A stretch of DNA of 64,000 nucleotides, taken from Adiantum capillus-veneris. Its lineage: Eukaryota; Streptophyta; Polypodiopsida; Polypodiales; Pteridaceae. Position 1 is the first letter of the stretch, and each line of letters starts with the position of its first letter. Position numbers and translations under genes: made by a program. Of the stretch, positions 13,441 through 25,200 are shown one piece after another. The stretch lies in the NCBI GenBank assembly GCA_014529385.2, contig CM043966.1, positions 103,675,087 through 103,739,086 on the forward strand, read 5' to 3'. A model generated the notes under the pieces. The model saw nothing but the letters and a program-made list of their open reading frames with translations, was not told the origin of the DNA and ran no database searches.

Positions 13441-14673
13441 AAAAAGTATATGTTAAAATAACATTTGGTTTTTTTTGTTTGAGGAAAGATGTCTCCAAAA
13501 AAACAGGTTGCAAGGGTTGTCTCAGTTGACTATACTTGCAATGATCTTAGGAAATGGTATTTGGACATACATGGTATAGAGGGTGCACAATTTCATAAGG
13601 TGCATCTATTTATTGCCAAAAAGGAGAATGACAGCTTGTTTGAAGATGTTGGACAAGTTGTGGAAGCATCTGTCTCTGTAGTTGATAGTCATCCACAGGT
13701 GGAATGCATTGACATTCTAGTTCCAATGAATCTAGAATTTCAACTATCTCCAGGAGCATATGCATTGGAGCGCATGTCTAGAAACAAAGAAGAGACAATG
13801 TTTTCTCGAGGATGGAAGTTTGCAGAATCAAATCCAAATATCATAGCAGATCAACTTCAAAGATCCATCATTGCCACACTACAACGAAAAAAGGTGAAAG
13901 CTTCACGACCACCATCCACAAAGAAGCAAGCAAAAGTGCAGAAAGTAGAAGCTAAGCGAACTAGTTCCATTTTGGATGTAGACAAGGCATCTTTGGCATC
14001 CTCATCAACAGAGGGTTCAATGTCAAAGATGAGAATTGTGGATCCAGATGTTTTAGAAGCTGAGGCCATGAAAGGACAAGAAAAAGATACAGGTGGAATG
14101 AATAAGTACATAAATTATTTTCCTTTCCAATATAGGGAATTTGATATCCCTATTCAAAATTGTTGGCTTGCTCCTGATCACTATAATGCACGTATTATGG
14201 ATAAAAAACACGCTGAAAGTGTGTTATTTGGATTTTCACGGAGTACGACCAAGCCTGCAGCATGTGCATATTTGATGCCTGTTCGAAATGCAAAATCAAA
14301 GAAGGGGACTCCTTTGGCAGTAGAAGAGGTAGAGGAGCAAAAAATTAAAGATTATCATTATTGGATTCTTGATGGGCAGCATTCAATCTATGCTGCAAAA
14401 GTTTTGCTTCACAATGAACAAAACAACAAAGAGATCTTTGAAAGACTGATTAGCGTGTATAAATTTAGAAAGGCTCGCATTGTTGTGAATGCTCCTCCAT
14501 TTGTTGCAACTGCTATATCTGCCATTGCAAATGAGGAGGCTCAGGCATTGTATGTCAAGCAACCTTACAGCCAAATATTGAGACATTTACGGAGTCAATG
14601 GATCTTCTCAGGACGACCACCAAAGGCAGCAAGTGGAATTGCAGAGGGACATGCATCTCGTGCCGGATGGGAT

Positions 14674-14757
14674 GTAAGTTATTTTCTTTGTCTTTTTGAT
14701 AGTGTTTAATTAACAAATCTTGCTCAATAGTTTAATTATTTCTCTATTTCTTTTTAG
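14674..14757 (+). other. Intron 1 of the ParB-like gene
   Basis: GTAAGT donor after GGATGGGAT and TTTTTAG acceptor before GCTTTTCTT, 84 bp, phase 0. The minus-strand paralog has an 80-bp intron at exactly the same place (GGTTGGGAT, GTAAGT to TTGAAG, GCCTTTGTA), which confirms both the intron and the homology. Confidence 0.85.
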
Positions 14758-16180
14758 GCTTTTCTTCGATTGGCAAGAATGAGTGCAGCAGCAAGTTGGA
14801 TTGCTAAATAGGCACACATGGTCACGTACTCTGATTTAGTTTATGATTGCTGGATAGAAATCATTGAAAATCTAGAAGAGGAGAATAAGAAACCCCCAAC
14901 AACTGTATTTAGATACCTTTGTGGCCTTGAGGAATCAGAGGTAAAGACTATTCAAGAAGAGATTAGAGATGAGAAGATTTTACTGTCAAAGAGTGCAAAG
15001 GATGGTGATGCAACTGACATGTATGATCGAATCAAGCAGTTGAAGCAAGACAAATTGATTCAAGATGCACTTCTTGAAGGCTTCAACAATTTGAATGAGT
15101 CTTCACCATGTAAAGACTGGGAGGAGGTGGTCAAAATGTATAACATCAATGATGTTATACAAAATGTATAACATCAAAATGTATAACATCAATGATGTTG
15201 TTTATAAAACAATTTTAATGCTATGCGAGGAATGGATCAGATCTAGTTTGACGCGTGGAACAAAGAAAATGGCTTTTCCAGATGGAGCAATAAAATACAT
15301 GCAATGGGCAATTCACCTTCAAAAGGAGAAAACTGAGCCTAGAGATTTGCCATGGTCAATCTATGTGGTGAGCCTACAAATGGAAGGCAATCTCTACTTG
15401 ATGCGCCACTTCAATAATAAAGTGCCTATTGGCTTATGTGTTTTAGATATGACAAAAAACGTTGGAGGCAATTTGAAGTGGAGTGAGGAGACATTTAACA
15501 ATGCTTTGGATGGGATCTTGGCTATTGCTGGAGGGTCAACAGATCCTGGATTTGTCTTTCTTGCATTTGTGGATTTCACTAACTTCACAAAATTGCAATG
15601 TGCCTTTCACGCCATGGGAGATAATCTGAGCTACCATTGTTGTGGTGCATTGCATCACTTTCCATCAGCTCCTTGCAAAGGAGCAATTCAATTCCTAACA
15701 GTTATTGCCTTCTTGGGACAAGGCAATGCATTTGAAGACCTGAGAAGAAGATTAGAGGAACATCCCATGCCAATTGATTGTTCTCTTCTTCAAGTAGCAG
15801 ATAACGATATGTCAGATTTGCAATATTTGGAGGCCAAAAAAAGAGCTTTGGTCAAGCACTACATTCGTACATATTGTTTTGAAGACCGCAAGCTTGTTGA
15901 TGTTTTTTGTGATGGCTCCTTGGTTGCACAAGAAGGAATACAACAGAAAAAAGAAGTTATCTGCTTAATTGATAGTGTGGAGGAGGCAAAAAGCGTGGAG
16001 ACCATGCTGCTAGACTTTGTTAAGTCTCATGAAGATATAGAAAAATGGGCTGGACTTCAACAATCCACTTCGCAATCAGGAGACATTGTGCCTGTTACAG
16101 AGGAGTGCTCTCCACAAGAGAAGAAGAAGAACAACAACACCATCCTTTGTCAATGGAGGACTTTTTGGAAATGGAGACAC

Positions 16181-18778
16181 GTATGTTTTGAGTTTCTTGT
16201 GCATGTTAGTGTTTCTTGTTACTGATTTGATACTCTTAATGTTAGATTTTGCTTTATATAGTATTGATTGAGTTTGTATTTTTTATCTCAAGCATTCAAG
16301 GTTTGAATGTAAATAGTAAATTACTTGAGTTTTTGAATGGTGGATCTGTAGACTAAAACTATAACATTTAATACTCACAAAGACTTAATTACTTAAGAGC
16401 TTGAACTCAATAAGTTTTGGACCTTTTATCAATACCCCCTTGATATGATACATTAGATCGTAGCATGGTTAAATGGTGATGCTTCATAAATTGAACCTAG
16501 CTTAGACAGGTGCTGGAGCCTAAATTTAAACTAACCTTGCTAGAAGGGAGCTTATGTTTGGACTTTGAGAACTAGCATAAGTAATCAATTAGAGCATAGA
16601 TTAGACATGTGGTGGTGGCCGGCCTTAGAGACCAAAATCTTAATGAGCTTGGAAAGGTATTTAAGTACTGCAATTTACTTAGTTTTAGTACTCATTAAAT
16701 GCATAGCTTGACAAAAGGTGGACCTTACATGGATCCTAATTTCAAGAGGTGTGGTAGACCTTCAAAACAAGCTCATATAGCTTGGACATGTGGTAGACCT
16801 TGCATGAAGACTAGTTTAGACAAGTGTGGTACACCTTGTAACCAACACCCATTTGTTATATTAGCTTGGACAAGTGGTGGACCTTGCTTTTATGTTTCAA
16901 TGGAGCATATTTTGGACAGGTGGTAGACCTTTTTCTCTCCATGCTTCAATGGAGAGAAACTTTAGCTTGGACAAGTGGTGGACCTTGTTTTTATGTTTTA
17001 AAGGAGCATATTTCGGACAAGTGGTAGACATAGTTTCTCTCCATGGTTCAATGGAACCCACCTTAGACAAGTGAAGTACCTTGAAACCAAACCCCCATAA
17101 TACAACCTACTAAATAGGTTGGAAAATTGGTGGGATATGAAACCATCCATGATAGAGCATAGTATAGGTGAAAACGTAGTGGTCCTTATATCAATTACCC
17201 ATGCATAGCTTGGACAAGTGGTGGACCTTGATTCTCTCTATGTTTCAATGGATCCTATCTTGGACTAGAGATATATCTTACTTAGTTCCATGCTTCAATG
17301 GATTGTAGCTTGGATAAGGAGTGGAACTTCAAACAAAACTCCACAGCATAGCATATATTAACAATTCATGGGTTTTATAGAGATTGTCTTGCCTATTTTG
17401 GAGAGTTGGTACACCTTTATTCTCCATTCTTCAATGGATCTGAGGTTGGACAAGCGGAGCTGGAGAAGTGGTCAACCTTAAAATGAAACCTCCCATGCTA
17501 CAACCCATCATAGATCGTATATGTAGTGGACCTTGAAACTCTTTTATGTCCCTAGCTTAGAGAAGCATTGCACTCTTGATTATCTCCATACATGAAGGCA
17601 AGGTTGGACAAGTGGTGGACCTTCAAACCAGAATCTCTATGCAATAATAGGCAAGTGGTGGAGCTTGTTTTCTCCATGTTCCAATGGAGCCTAGCTTAGA
17701 CAAACAATGGAGCTTGCTTCTCTCCATGTTTCAATGGATCCTAGCTTAGAAAAGTGGTGGAGCTTTGCTTCTCTCCATGTTCCAATGGACCATAGCTTAG
17801 ACAAGTGGTAGACCTTGAAAAACACCCCCCGTATACAACATATTATGGGGTTTTCATGTTTCAATGGCTCCTAGCTTGGACAAATGGTAGAGCTTGCTTC
17901 TCTTTATGTTTCAATGGATCCAATCTTAGCCAAGGGGTGGACCTTGAAACAAGAATCCCCCCCCCCCCCCCATGTACAACGTATTATGGGTTTTGAAAGC
18001 ACTGGGAGAAAATAATAGCTTTGATAAGTGGTGGACCTTGCTTCTCTCCATGCTTCAATGGAGCCGAGGTTGGACACATGTTGGAGAGAAGATGGTTGCC
18101 CATGAAATAAGACCATGCATGCTATAATCAATCATATGTTGTACACATGGTGGACCTTGCAATTGTTTTATATGCCTAACTTGGACAAGTGGAGGACCCT
18201 TGATTACCTCCAGATATCAACAACAAGCCAAGTTTGGACAAGTGTAGTACCACCAAACCAGAATCTATATGCTACAATAGAGTATAGGTAGGACACGCGA
18301 TGAACCTTGATATCAAACCATCCATGCTACTAGAGATGATAGGTTTCACATGTGGTGGAACCTTGTATCAATGTTCTATGTGTAGTTTTTGACTAGTGAT
18401 AGACCTTGAAACTAATCCCTCTAGGCTACAAGAAAAAAGAGATGGATGAGGAGGCTAGACTACTTTTGTTGCATCAATGCATCCCATGTTACCACATATA
18501 CTATAGGGTTCTTGGATAAGTGTTGGATCTTGTGTCAATGCTCCATGTCTAGCTTGGACAAGTGGTGGACCTTGGTTCTCTCTATGCTTCAAATGGGCAA
18601 TAGATTGGAGACACAGTGGCCTTTTTTTTCCAATGATTTTATTTTTTGGAAACCTTGGAGGCACCATGTAAGAGGCACTCTAAGTCTTCCATACAATGGA
18701 CCTATTGGACTATAAAATAATGATATCTTTCTTTGATATTGTCATTATTTTATGCATAATATTTTCTTCTTTTTGCAG
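16181..18778 (+). repeat. Putative intron 2 filled with GGACAAGTGGTGGACC repeats
   Basis: From about 16.42 to 18.66 kb the plus-strand core repeat recurs in irregular, diverged units with CTTCTCTCCATGTTTCAATGG-type linkers. A run of 13 or so C lies near 17957. The stretch is bounded by a GTATGT donor at 16181 and a TTTTTGCAG acceptor ending at 18778, so the array may be spliced out of the ParB-SET transcript. Its orientation matches the 5.6-13.4 kb array. Confidence 0.6.
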
Positions 18779-19335
18779 ACACAAAGGAGTTAAGTGATAT
18801 AAAAACTAGATGTATTTCACACTATGATTGGCATGAAGATCCTTTTGGGACACCAACTTTTCCTATTCCCAAAGATGTAATTTTCCATATTAACGGTGTG
18901 GATTTTGAAGTGCGACTTTCATGTATTGAAGGAGCTGGTTATGGGCTATTTGTGCATACTACCCTGGAAAGTGGTTTGACTATTCTAAACTATGGAGGGC
19001 ATAAGTATAGATTTCAAGACTGGAAAAAGATATGCAAAATATTTCCAAGAGCTTATAAATATTCTCTTCTAGAGGATCCAAACATAGAAGAAGAGGAAGA
19101 TCAATCATACATTATTGGTTGTGTAGAAGAAGGAAACGTGTCGGGCTATATAAATAGTTCTCACAGTACAAATGTCTGTCCCAACGTACGCTATACATTT
19201 GATCCAAATTTGCCACCTTGGCATAAATGCACCTCTTCACACATCAAGTCAGAAGAATATGGCCATGTATGCATTGAGACTATTTGTCAAGTTGAAGCAG
19301 GAGAAGAGTTGTTTGCTGACTATAACTTTACTTGA
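18779..19335 (+). CDS. SET-domain exon (histone/protein lysine methyltransferase-like)
   Basis: The frame is open from the TTTTTGCAG acceptor to TGA at 19333-19335 (~185 codons). SET signatures appear in order: GAGYGLFVHTTLESGLTILNYGG (G.GLF..., SAM-site region), GYINSSHSTNVCPNVRY in place of the usual NHSCxPN, and VEAGEELFADY (GEEL..DY). No post-SET cysteine cluster follows. SET enzymes transfer methyl groups from SAM to lysine; the changed NHS motif leaves activity open. Exon phase (two leading bases AC) fits the one base left by the donor at 16180, so this probably ends the ParB-like gene; it could also be a separate gene with unseen upstream exons. The frame is clean, unlike its neighbours. 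Confidence 0.7.
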
Positions 19336-19977
19336 CATTGTAAAGTATTGTACATGGATGGAAATCTCAAGTACATGCATCATTTTCATTTTTCATGGAT
19401 GAAATCTCAAGTGAATATAACATTTGATTATTGTTTAGTTTATGCTCAACGAGAATCTAGAGTGCTCTTATGCTTTGTGTGTTGTCTAACATATTTGACT
19501 ACCTTGGCCATAGAATCTTGATTCTACTCTAGATTTGTGATAAATCTTACCAAAATTTAATCAATGTCTAGGTTGGACAAGTGGTGGGGCTTCAAACATT
19601 ACTGTCTTAAACAAGTGGAGTTATCTTACTTGAATAAGTGGTGGCCTTTGAATCCAAATCTAAGCCAAATCTCTAATTATTTTCTTGTAGTCTAGGTTGG
19701 ACATTTGGTGGACCTTGTATCCATGTTTCCTCAACAAGGGTGGCTTTTAGTTTTCACTTTAAGTACTCATCTTTAATAAAGTGTAGGATGGAAAATGTTG
19801 AGTTAGTAGATTGTATTTTAGACAAGTGGTGTTTGGTGTACGAATGCTGAAAATGGTTGCAAGGATTCTAACAACGACTTTACCTTAAATAAATTTCTTA
19901 CTAGGAGTTCTACATATAAATATGGTGAATAAAATTCTAGTGGTTTTGAGATACCATTTGTGTGTGTGTTTTCTTAG
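19336..19977. other. Spacer with sparse repeat cores
   Basis: No gene seen. Four or five decayed copies of the GGACAAGTGGTGG core lie at about 19570-19830. A TTTTCTTAG acceptor-like site ends at 19977 and defines the probable start of the next exon. Confidence 0.5.
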
Positions 19978-20837
19978 ATTCACAAACTGGGATGGATAAT
20001 GCTCCTATGGTTCAGTCAACAACTATAGAATCCATAGATTCTATGGTTTCTAAAGTGCCCAAGATGGATGATATTTCTATACTAGAGTCTAGTGTTGTGC
20101 AACTTGAGCAAGCTTCCAATAATGAGAACCAAGAAATCGATGCTTCAAAAATGCAACATACATCAAAAGAGACTGAAAAGTCCACTCACGAGCTATTGCC
20201 AATTGGTACTACGTCATGTAGCGTAGATGTTGAGAAATCCATGCTTACAATTATATTGGATTTAAATGGTCTATTGTTGAAACGTTCCCCTCAACCATCC
20301 TCACACCACAACTCAGTGCAAATGGATTCAAAAAGATATATTATACTCAGGCCAGGTTGCATCCAATTCTTGAAGACTATTTTACAAAGGTTTAATGTTG
20401 CAATTTGGTCGACAGCTACTAGGAATAATGTGTATCAAATCCTTGCAGCACTAAACAACTTAGCTGAGGATACATTGCCTTTCTTTGCAATTTGGTCGCA
20501 AGATGTTTGCTACACCGCTCAAACTCAAAAATTGTTTAGACCCGACAATCCAAACGTTGAGGCAATGTTCAAGCCTCTAGCCAAAATTGCCATGGGGTTT
20601 GAATGTGATCCACAAAGAACAGTGCTTATTGATGACTCTCCTTACAAGGGATGTATTTCACCAGCAAACAATTGCATTTTTCCACCACAATTTGATGCTG
20701 AGAAGATGGTTGACAATATGCTCTTGGAGGAGCTACTGCCATACTTGATTCAGCTTGATGAGAGAAGGGATGTGCGTGATTTAATTGCTTCTAATCGTTA
20801 TGGACAACCTATAGTGACAAATGATAGTGAACTATGA
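19978..20837 (+). CDS. FCP1-like HAD phosphatase-family protein, copy 2
   Basis: The most complete FCP1/NIF-like frame in the window. It is open from the acceptor at 19977 through the first ATG in the exon (about 19991) to TGA at 20835. An acidic N-terminal ~75 residues precede the HAD core: LTIILDLNGLLLKR (motif 1), IILRPGCIQFLKTILQRFNVAIWSTA, WSQDVC, then VLIDDSPYKGC (motif 3), CIFPPQFDAE and a C-terminal helix ending YGQPIV. The first catalytic Asp (DLN) is kept but the second of the DxDxT pair is Asn, as in a plant HAD subfamily with a DLNGLL signature; activity is uncertain. The SAP-like tail of copy 1 is found just downstream (21088-21288), so the original protein was probably longer and this stop is premature or an alternative end. 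Confidence 0.75.
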
Positions 20838-21288
20838 GTGACATGATGTGAATACAAACAAATCATGGAGTATTGGAAGCAGAAAAATGATGTTTGGTCA
20901 GCTAAGGTGTTCTTTACAAGAAGAATACCACAGAGATGATACATTGAAGATGCAAGTGACACAAGCCACCGCAATGAAATGAGAGCAATGTGACAAGAGA
21001 AAAATGGCAGATGCACTAAGACAAAGACCACCTTGACAAGATGAAACTATCATTGAAGATGCAAGTGACACAAGCCACCGCAATGAAATGAGAAGAGCCC
21101 AAATACAAGAGATCTTGGCAAAGGAGCGTACACCCATTGAAAGCATGAAGGCGTCACAATTGACCACTTTAGCTAGGCAATTGGGTTGTAACACAAAAGG
21201 AGTTTTGAAGGCAACCACAGCAAAGGCTTATATAAATAAGGTGAAAGCTGAGAACAATCTTCTAAGGCTGGATAGAAAGCAACCCTAA
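20838..21288 (+). pseudogene. Broken SAP-like C-terminal exon of FCP1-like copy 2
   Basis: The clean frame 21088-21288 contains TPIESMKASQLTTLARQLG and a following helix with AKAYINKVKAENN. It aligns with the C-terminal tail of copy 1 (IMLAQKLGYKEP, EAKNYIKHLK), both shaped like a SAP-type DNA-binding helix-turn-helix. In the same frame upstream lies TGA at 21034-21036. A ~42-bp segment beginning ATTGAAGATGCAAGTGACAC occurs twice, about 109 bp apart (near 20945 and 21054), a tandem duplication that disrupts the link to the FCP1-like frame. Likely role before decay: tethering to DNA or chromatin. Fold assignment is tentative. Confidence 0.5.
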
Positions 21289-22250
21289 GGTACTAGTGAC
21301 ATGTCATATATTCTTGATACACATGCTTGAACACTCATGTGCATGGTATCTAACAAATCTTTCTTTTTATTCCTTCTTGCAGGATCTTACAAAGGATACT
21401 ACTAGATGGAGCTCAATCAATAGAGATTTTGATATTTTTGCTCAAAATAATGAAGCAGTCACCTACATTTTTTGTTTATCAATTTCTTGAGAGACTTTAT
21501 TTTAGTTTGTAATCATCAAATGAAATGAAAAGTATCCTTCTTATTAAGATTGTTGATCTTTTTCTTGTTCAAACCTTTCAATTGTGATTTATAGTTTTGT
21601 TAGCATGAGATTGTGCTTTTTTAGTTTGAAAAAAACTGTCAAAGATCCAAGTCTTTTTGGCTTTACTTAAGTTATTAATTGTGAAAGATCCAAGTCTTTT
21701 TGCTTTACTTAAGTTATTGATTGCCTATGTAATAGTCCTTAAAACAATATCGGATGGCTTTCTTGCTCCCATGTCTCACATTGGTCTTTAGGTAAGACAA
21801 GTGGTGACCTTGAAAGTATGGTCTCATATCTCGATCAAGTGAAGAGACATGAAGCTTAAATATCACTACTATGTATCTAGTGTTAAACTCCATCGAGACA
21901 AAGACTAGATAGCCAAATTGCAGTCGAGTTTAAGTGAAAAATCCATTTGAGCTAAGGTAAAACTTATAGTGCCTCATTTTTCTAGGATTCTACCCCATCA
22001 AGGAAGTTAGAATCTAGCACAAACCAATTAAGACTCTTTTGGAGCCTAGATAGGACAATTCGTGGAACTTATGAAACTTATTATTGAGTTAGAGTCTAGT
22101 TTAGATAAGCAAAAGATCTTCAAACCAGCACTTGACTTTCTTACTATTCAATATTCAAAGTCCCTTGAGGCTAACAAATTACATACCCACTTGTAACCTA
22201 ACTAATGAGTAATTATATAGATCTAAGCAAGTATATATAATGAGTCTTCA
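21289..22250. other. Spacer; short 43-bp tandem duplication
   Basis: No gene recognised. A 43-bp unit containing AAAGATCCAAGTCTTTTTGG is repeated at about 21641 and 21684. Only a stray repeat-like segment (GACAAGTGGTGACC, near 21795) is seen. The repeat core changes strand across this spacer. Confidence 0.5.
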
Positions 22251-25200
22251 AACTAATAATCCAAGGGAAGAGAGTAGCAAGGTCCACTACTTGTCCAAGC
22301 TCAGCTCTAGACAACATAGAAAGATGCTAGTTCTACTAATTGTCTAATTATAGGCATGGAGAAATGATAGAAGGTTGACCACTTGTCCAACCTATCATCT
22401 CTAGTAAGATGGGAGGTTTGGCCTTAAGATTCACCATGTAACCAACCTATACATCATTGTATTATGAAGAGTAAAAAAGCAAAGCTCCACCACTTGTCCA
22501 AGCTAGTTCTAAAATCCACATGGAGATAAGCAAGCTCCACCATTTGTCGAATCTCTCTTCCATTAAAACATGAAAAAACTCATCTATGTTGTACAGGGGG
22601 ACTTTTTTCCAAGGTCCACCACTTGTCCAAGCTAGGATCCCTAGTAGCACGAGTGGTTTGGTCTCAAGATACACCACTTGTACACTCTATGTCATTATAT
22701 TAAGAAGAACTATGTATTAAGGTCCACCACTTGTCCAACCTATAAGGTTATATCTTAAATGGTATCCTTTCTCACCACTTGAAATGCCCATGATATGTTT
22801 TACACGGGGGTTTCATTCCAAGGTCCACCACTTGTCCAAGCTAACTCTATTCAAACATAGAGAGAAGCAAAGGTCCACCACTTGTCCAAGCTAACTCTAT
22901 TCAAACATAGAGAGAAGCAAAGGTTCACCACTTGTCAAAGCTAGGCTCCGTTGAAGTATGGAGAGAAGTAACCTCCATCATTTTTCCAAGATAGGTGCCA
23001 TTCAAACATGGAAAGAATCAAGATCTACCATGTCTCCGAGATTCTAGGCTCCATTGAAACACCCTAAAACCATGATATTTTGTACATGGGGTGTTTACAT
23101 TCAAGGTCTACCACTTCTCTAACGTATTATACCTAGTAGCATGAGTGATTTGGTCTTAAGATTCACCACTTATCCACTCTATGTCATTATATTAAGAATA
23201 ACTGGGTGTTAAGGTCCACCACTTGTCCAACCTATAAGGGTATATCTTAAATGGTATCCTTCACCACTTGTCAAGGTCCATCACCACTTTTCCAACCTAT
23301 AAGGTTATATCTTGAATGATATTTTTCCTCATCACTTGTAATGTCCATGCTATGTTTTACAAAGGGGTTTTGTTCCAAGACCCACCACTTGTCCAAGCTA
23401 ACTCCATTAAAACATAGAGAGAAGCAAAGGTCCACCACTTGTCCAAGATAGGCTCCATTGAAACATGGAGAGAAGGATGATCCACCATTTCTCCAAGATA
23501 GGTTCCATTGAAACATTGAGAGAAGCAATCTCCACCATGTCTCCAAGCTAGGCTCCATTGAAATACCCTAAACCATAATTTTGTACATGAGGGGTTTACA
23601 TTCAAGGTCCACCACTTGTCCAACCTATTATCCCTAGTAGCAAGAGTGGTTTGGTCTCAAGATTCACCACTTGTACACTCTATGTCATTATATTAAGAAG
23701 AAATATGTGTTAAAGTCCACCACTTGTCCAGCCTATAAGGTTATATTTTAAATAGTATCCTTTCTCACCACTTGAAATGCCCATGATATGTTTTACATGG
23801 GGGTTTCATTCCAAGGTCCACCACTTGTCCAAGCTAACTCTATTAAAACATATAGAGAAAGAAAGGTCCACCACTTGTCCAAGCTAGGCTCATTGAAACA
23901 TGGAGAGAAGGAACCTCCACTGTTTCTCCTAGATAGGCTCCATTGAAACATGGAGAGAAATAAGCTCCACCATGTCTCCAAGTTGCTAGGCTCCATTGAA
24001 ATACCCAATACCCATAATTTTTTGTACATGGGGGGTTTACATTCAAGGTTCACCACTTGTCCAACCTATTATCCCTAGTAGGTTTGGTCTCATGATTCAC
24101 CACTTGTCCACTCTATGTCATTATATTAAGAGGAATTAGGTGTTAAGGTCCACCACTTGTCCAACCTATAATGTTATAGCTTGAATGGTATTTTTTCTCA
24201 CCACTTGTAATGCCCATGACATGATTTACATGGGGGTTTTGTTCCAAGGTACACCACTTGTCCAAGATAAATCTATTGAAACATAGAGAGAAACAAAGGT
24301 CCACCACTTTTCCAAGCTAGGCTGCATTGAAACATGGACCTTAATACCAAATTATTTCTAGTAGCATGAGTGATATTTTGTACATGGGGCGTTTACATTC
24401 AAGGTCCACCACTTGTCCAACCTATTTCCCTAGTAGGTTTGGTCCCAATTTACTTATCCACTCTATGTTATATTAATAATTGGGTGTTAAGGTCCACCAC
24501 TTGTCCAACCTATAAGGTTATATATTGAATGGTATTTTTTCTCACCACTTGTAATGCCCATGATATGTTTTACATGGGGTTTTTGTTCCAAGGTCCACCA
24601 CTTTTCCAAGATAACTCTATTCAAACATAGAGAGAAACAAAGGTCCACCACTTGTCCAAGCTAGGCTCCATTGAAACATGGAGAGAATGATGCTGCACCA
24701 TTTATCCAAGATAGGCTGCATTGAAACATGGAGAGAAGCAAGCTTTACCATGTTTCCAAGCTAGGCTCCATTGAAACACTCTAGGGGTTTTTTTTCAAGG
24801 CCCACCACTTGTTTAACCTATTATCCCTAGTAGCATGAGTGGTTTGGTTTCAAGATTCACCACTTGTACACTCTATGTCATTATATTGTGTTAAGGTCCA
24901 CCACTTGTCCAACCTATAAGGTTATATCTTAAATGGTATCCTTTCTCGCCACTTGAAATGCCCATGATATGTTTTACATGGGAGTTTCATTCCAAGATCC
25001 ACCACTTGTCCAAGCTAACCATATTCAAACATAGAGAGAAACAAAGGTCCACGACTTGTCCAAGCTAGGCTCCATTGAAACATGGAGAGAAGGAACCTCC
25101 ACCATTTCTCCTAGATAGGCTCCATTAAAACATGGAGAGAAGTAAGTTCCACCATGTCTCCAAGATGCTAGGCTCCATTGAAATACGCAAAACCCATGAT

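Larger units (their letters stand above)
13489..19335 (+). pseudogene. ParB/DGQHR-like protein with C-terminal SET domain, plus-strand copy
   Basis: Proposed exons are 13489-14673, 14758-16180 and 18779-19335. Exon 1 (395 codons) starts at ATG in MSPKKQ. After a lysine-rich linker it has a ParB-like block: WLAPDHYNARIMD (W226), YWILDGQHSIYAAK (D295) and a NEEAQALYVKQPYSQIL helix, matching the layout of ParB N-domains (site, GERR-like box, EN-R-like helix). Exon 2 encodes a helical region unlike anything I know. Exon 3 is a SET domain. The paralog at 36135-33407 shares the intron-1 position (after GWD, phase 0) and a phase-1 second donor (here GAGACA|C, gtatgt). Damage: TAG at 14809-14811, a 43-bp tandem duplication near 15,140-15,180 that shifts frame, and a shift near 16,110-16,140. 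ParB domains bind DNA or cut nucleotides; here the function is unknown. The join to SET is inferred from splice phase. Confidence 0.6.
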
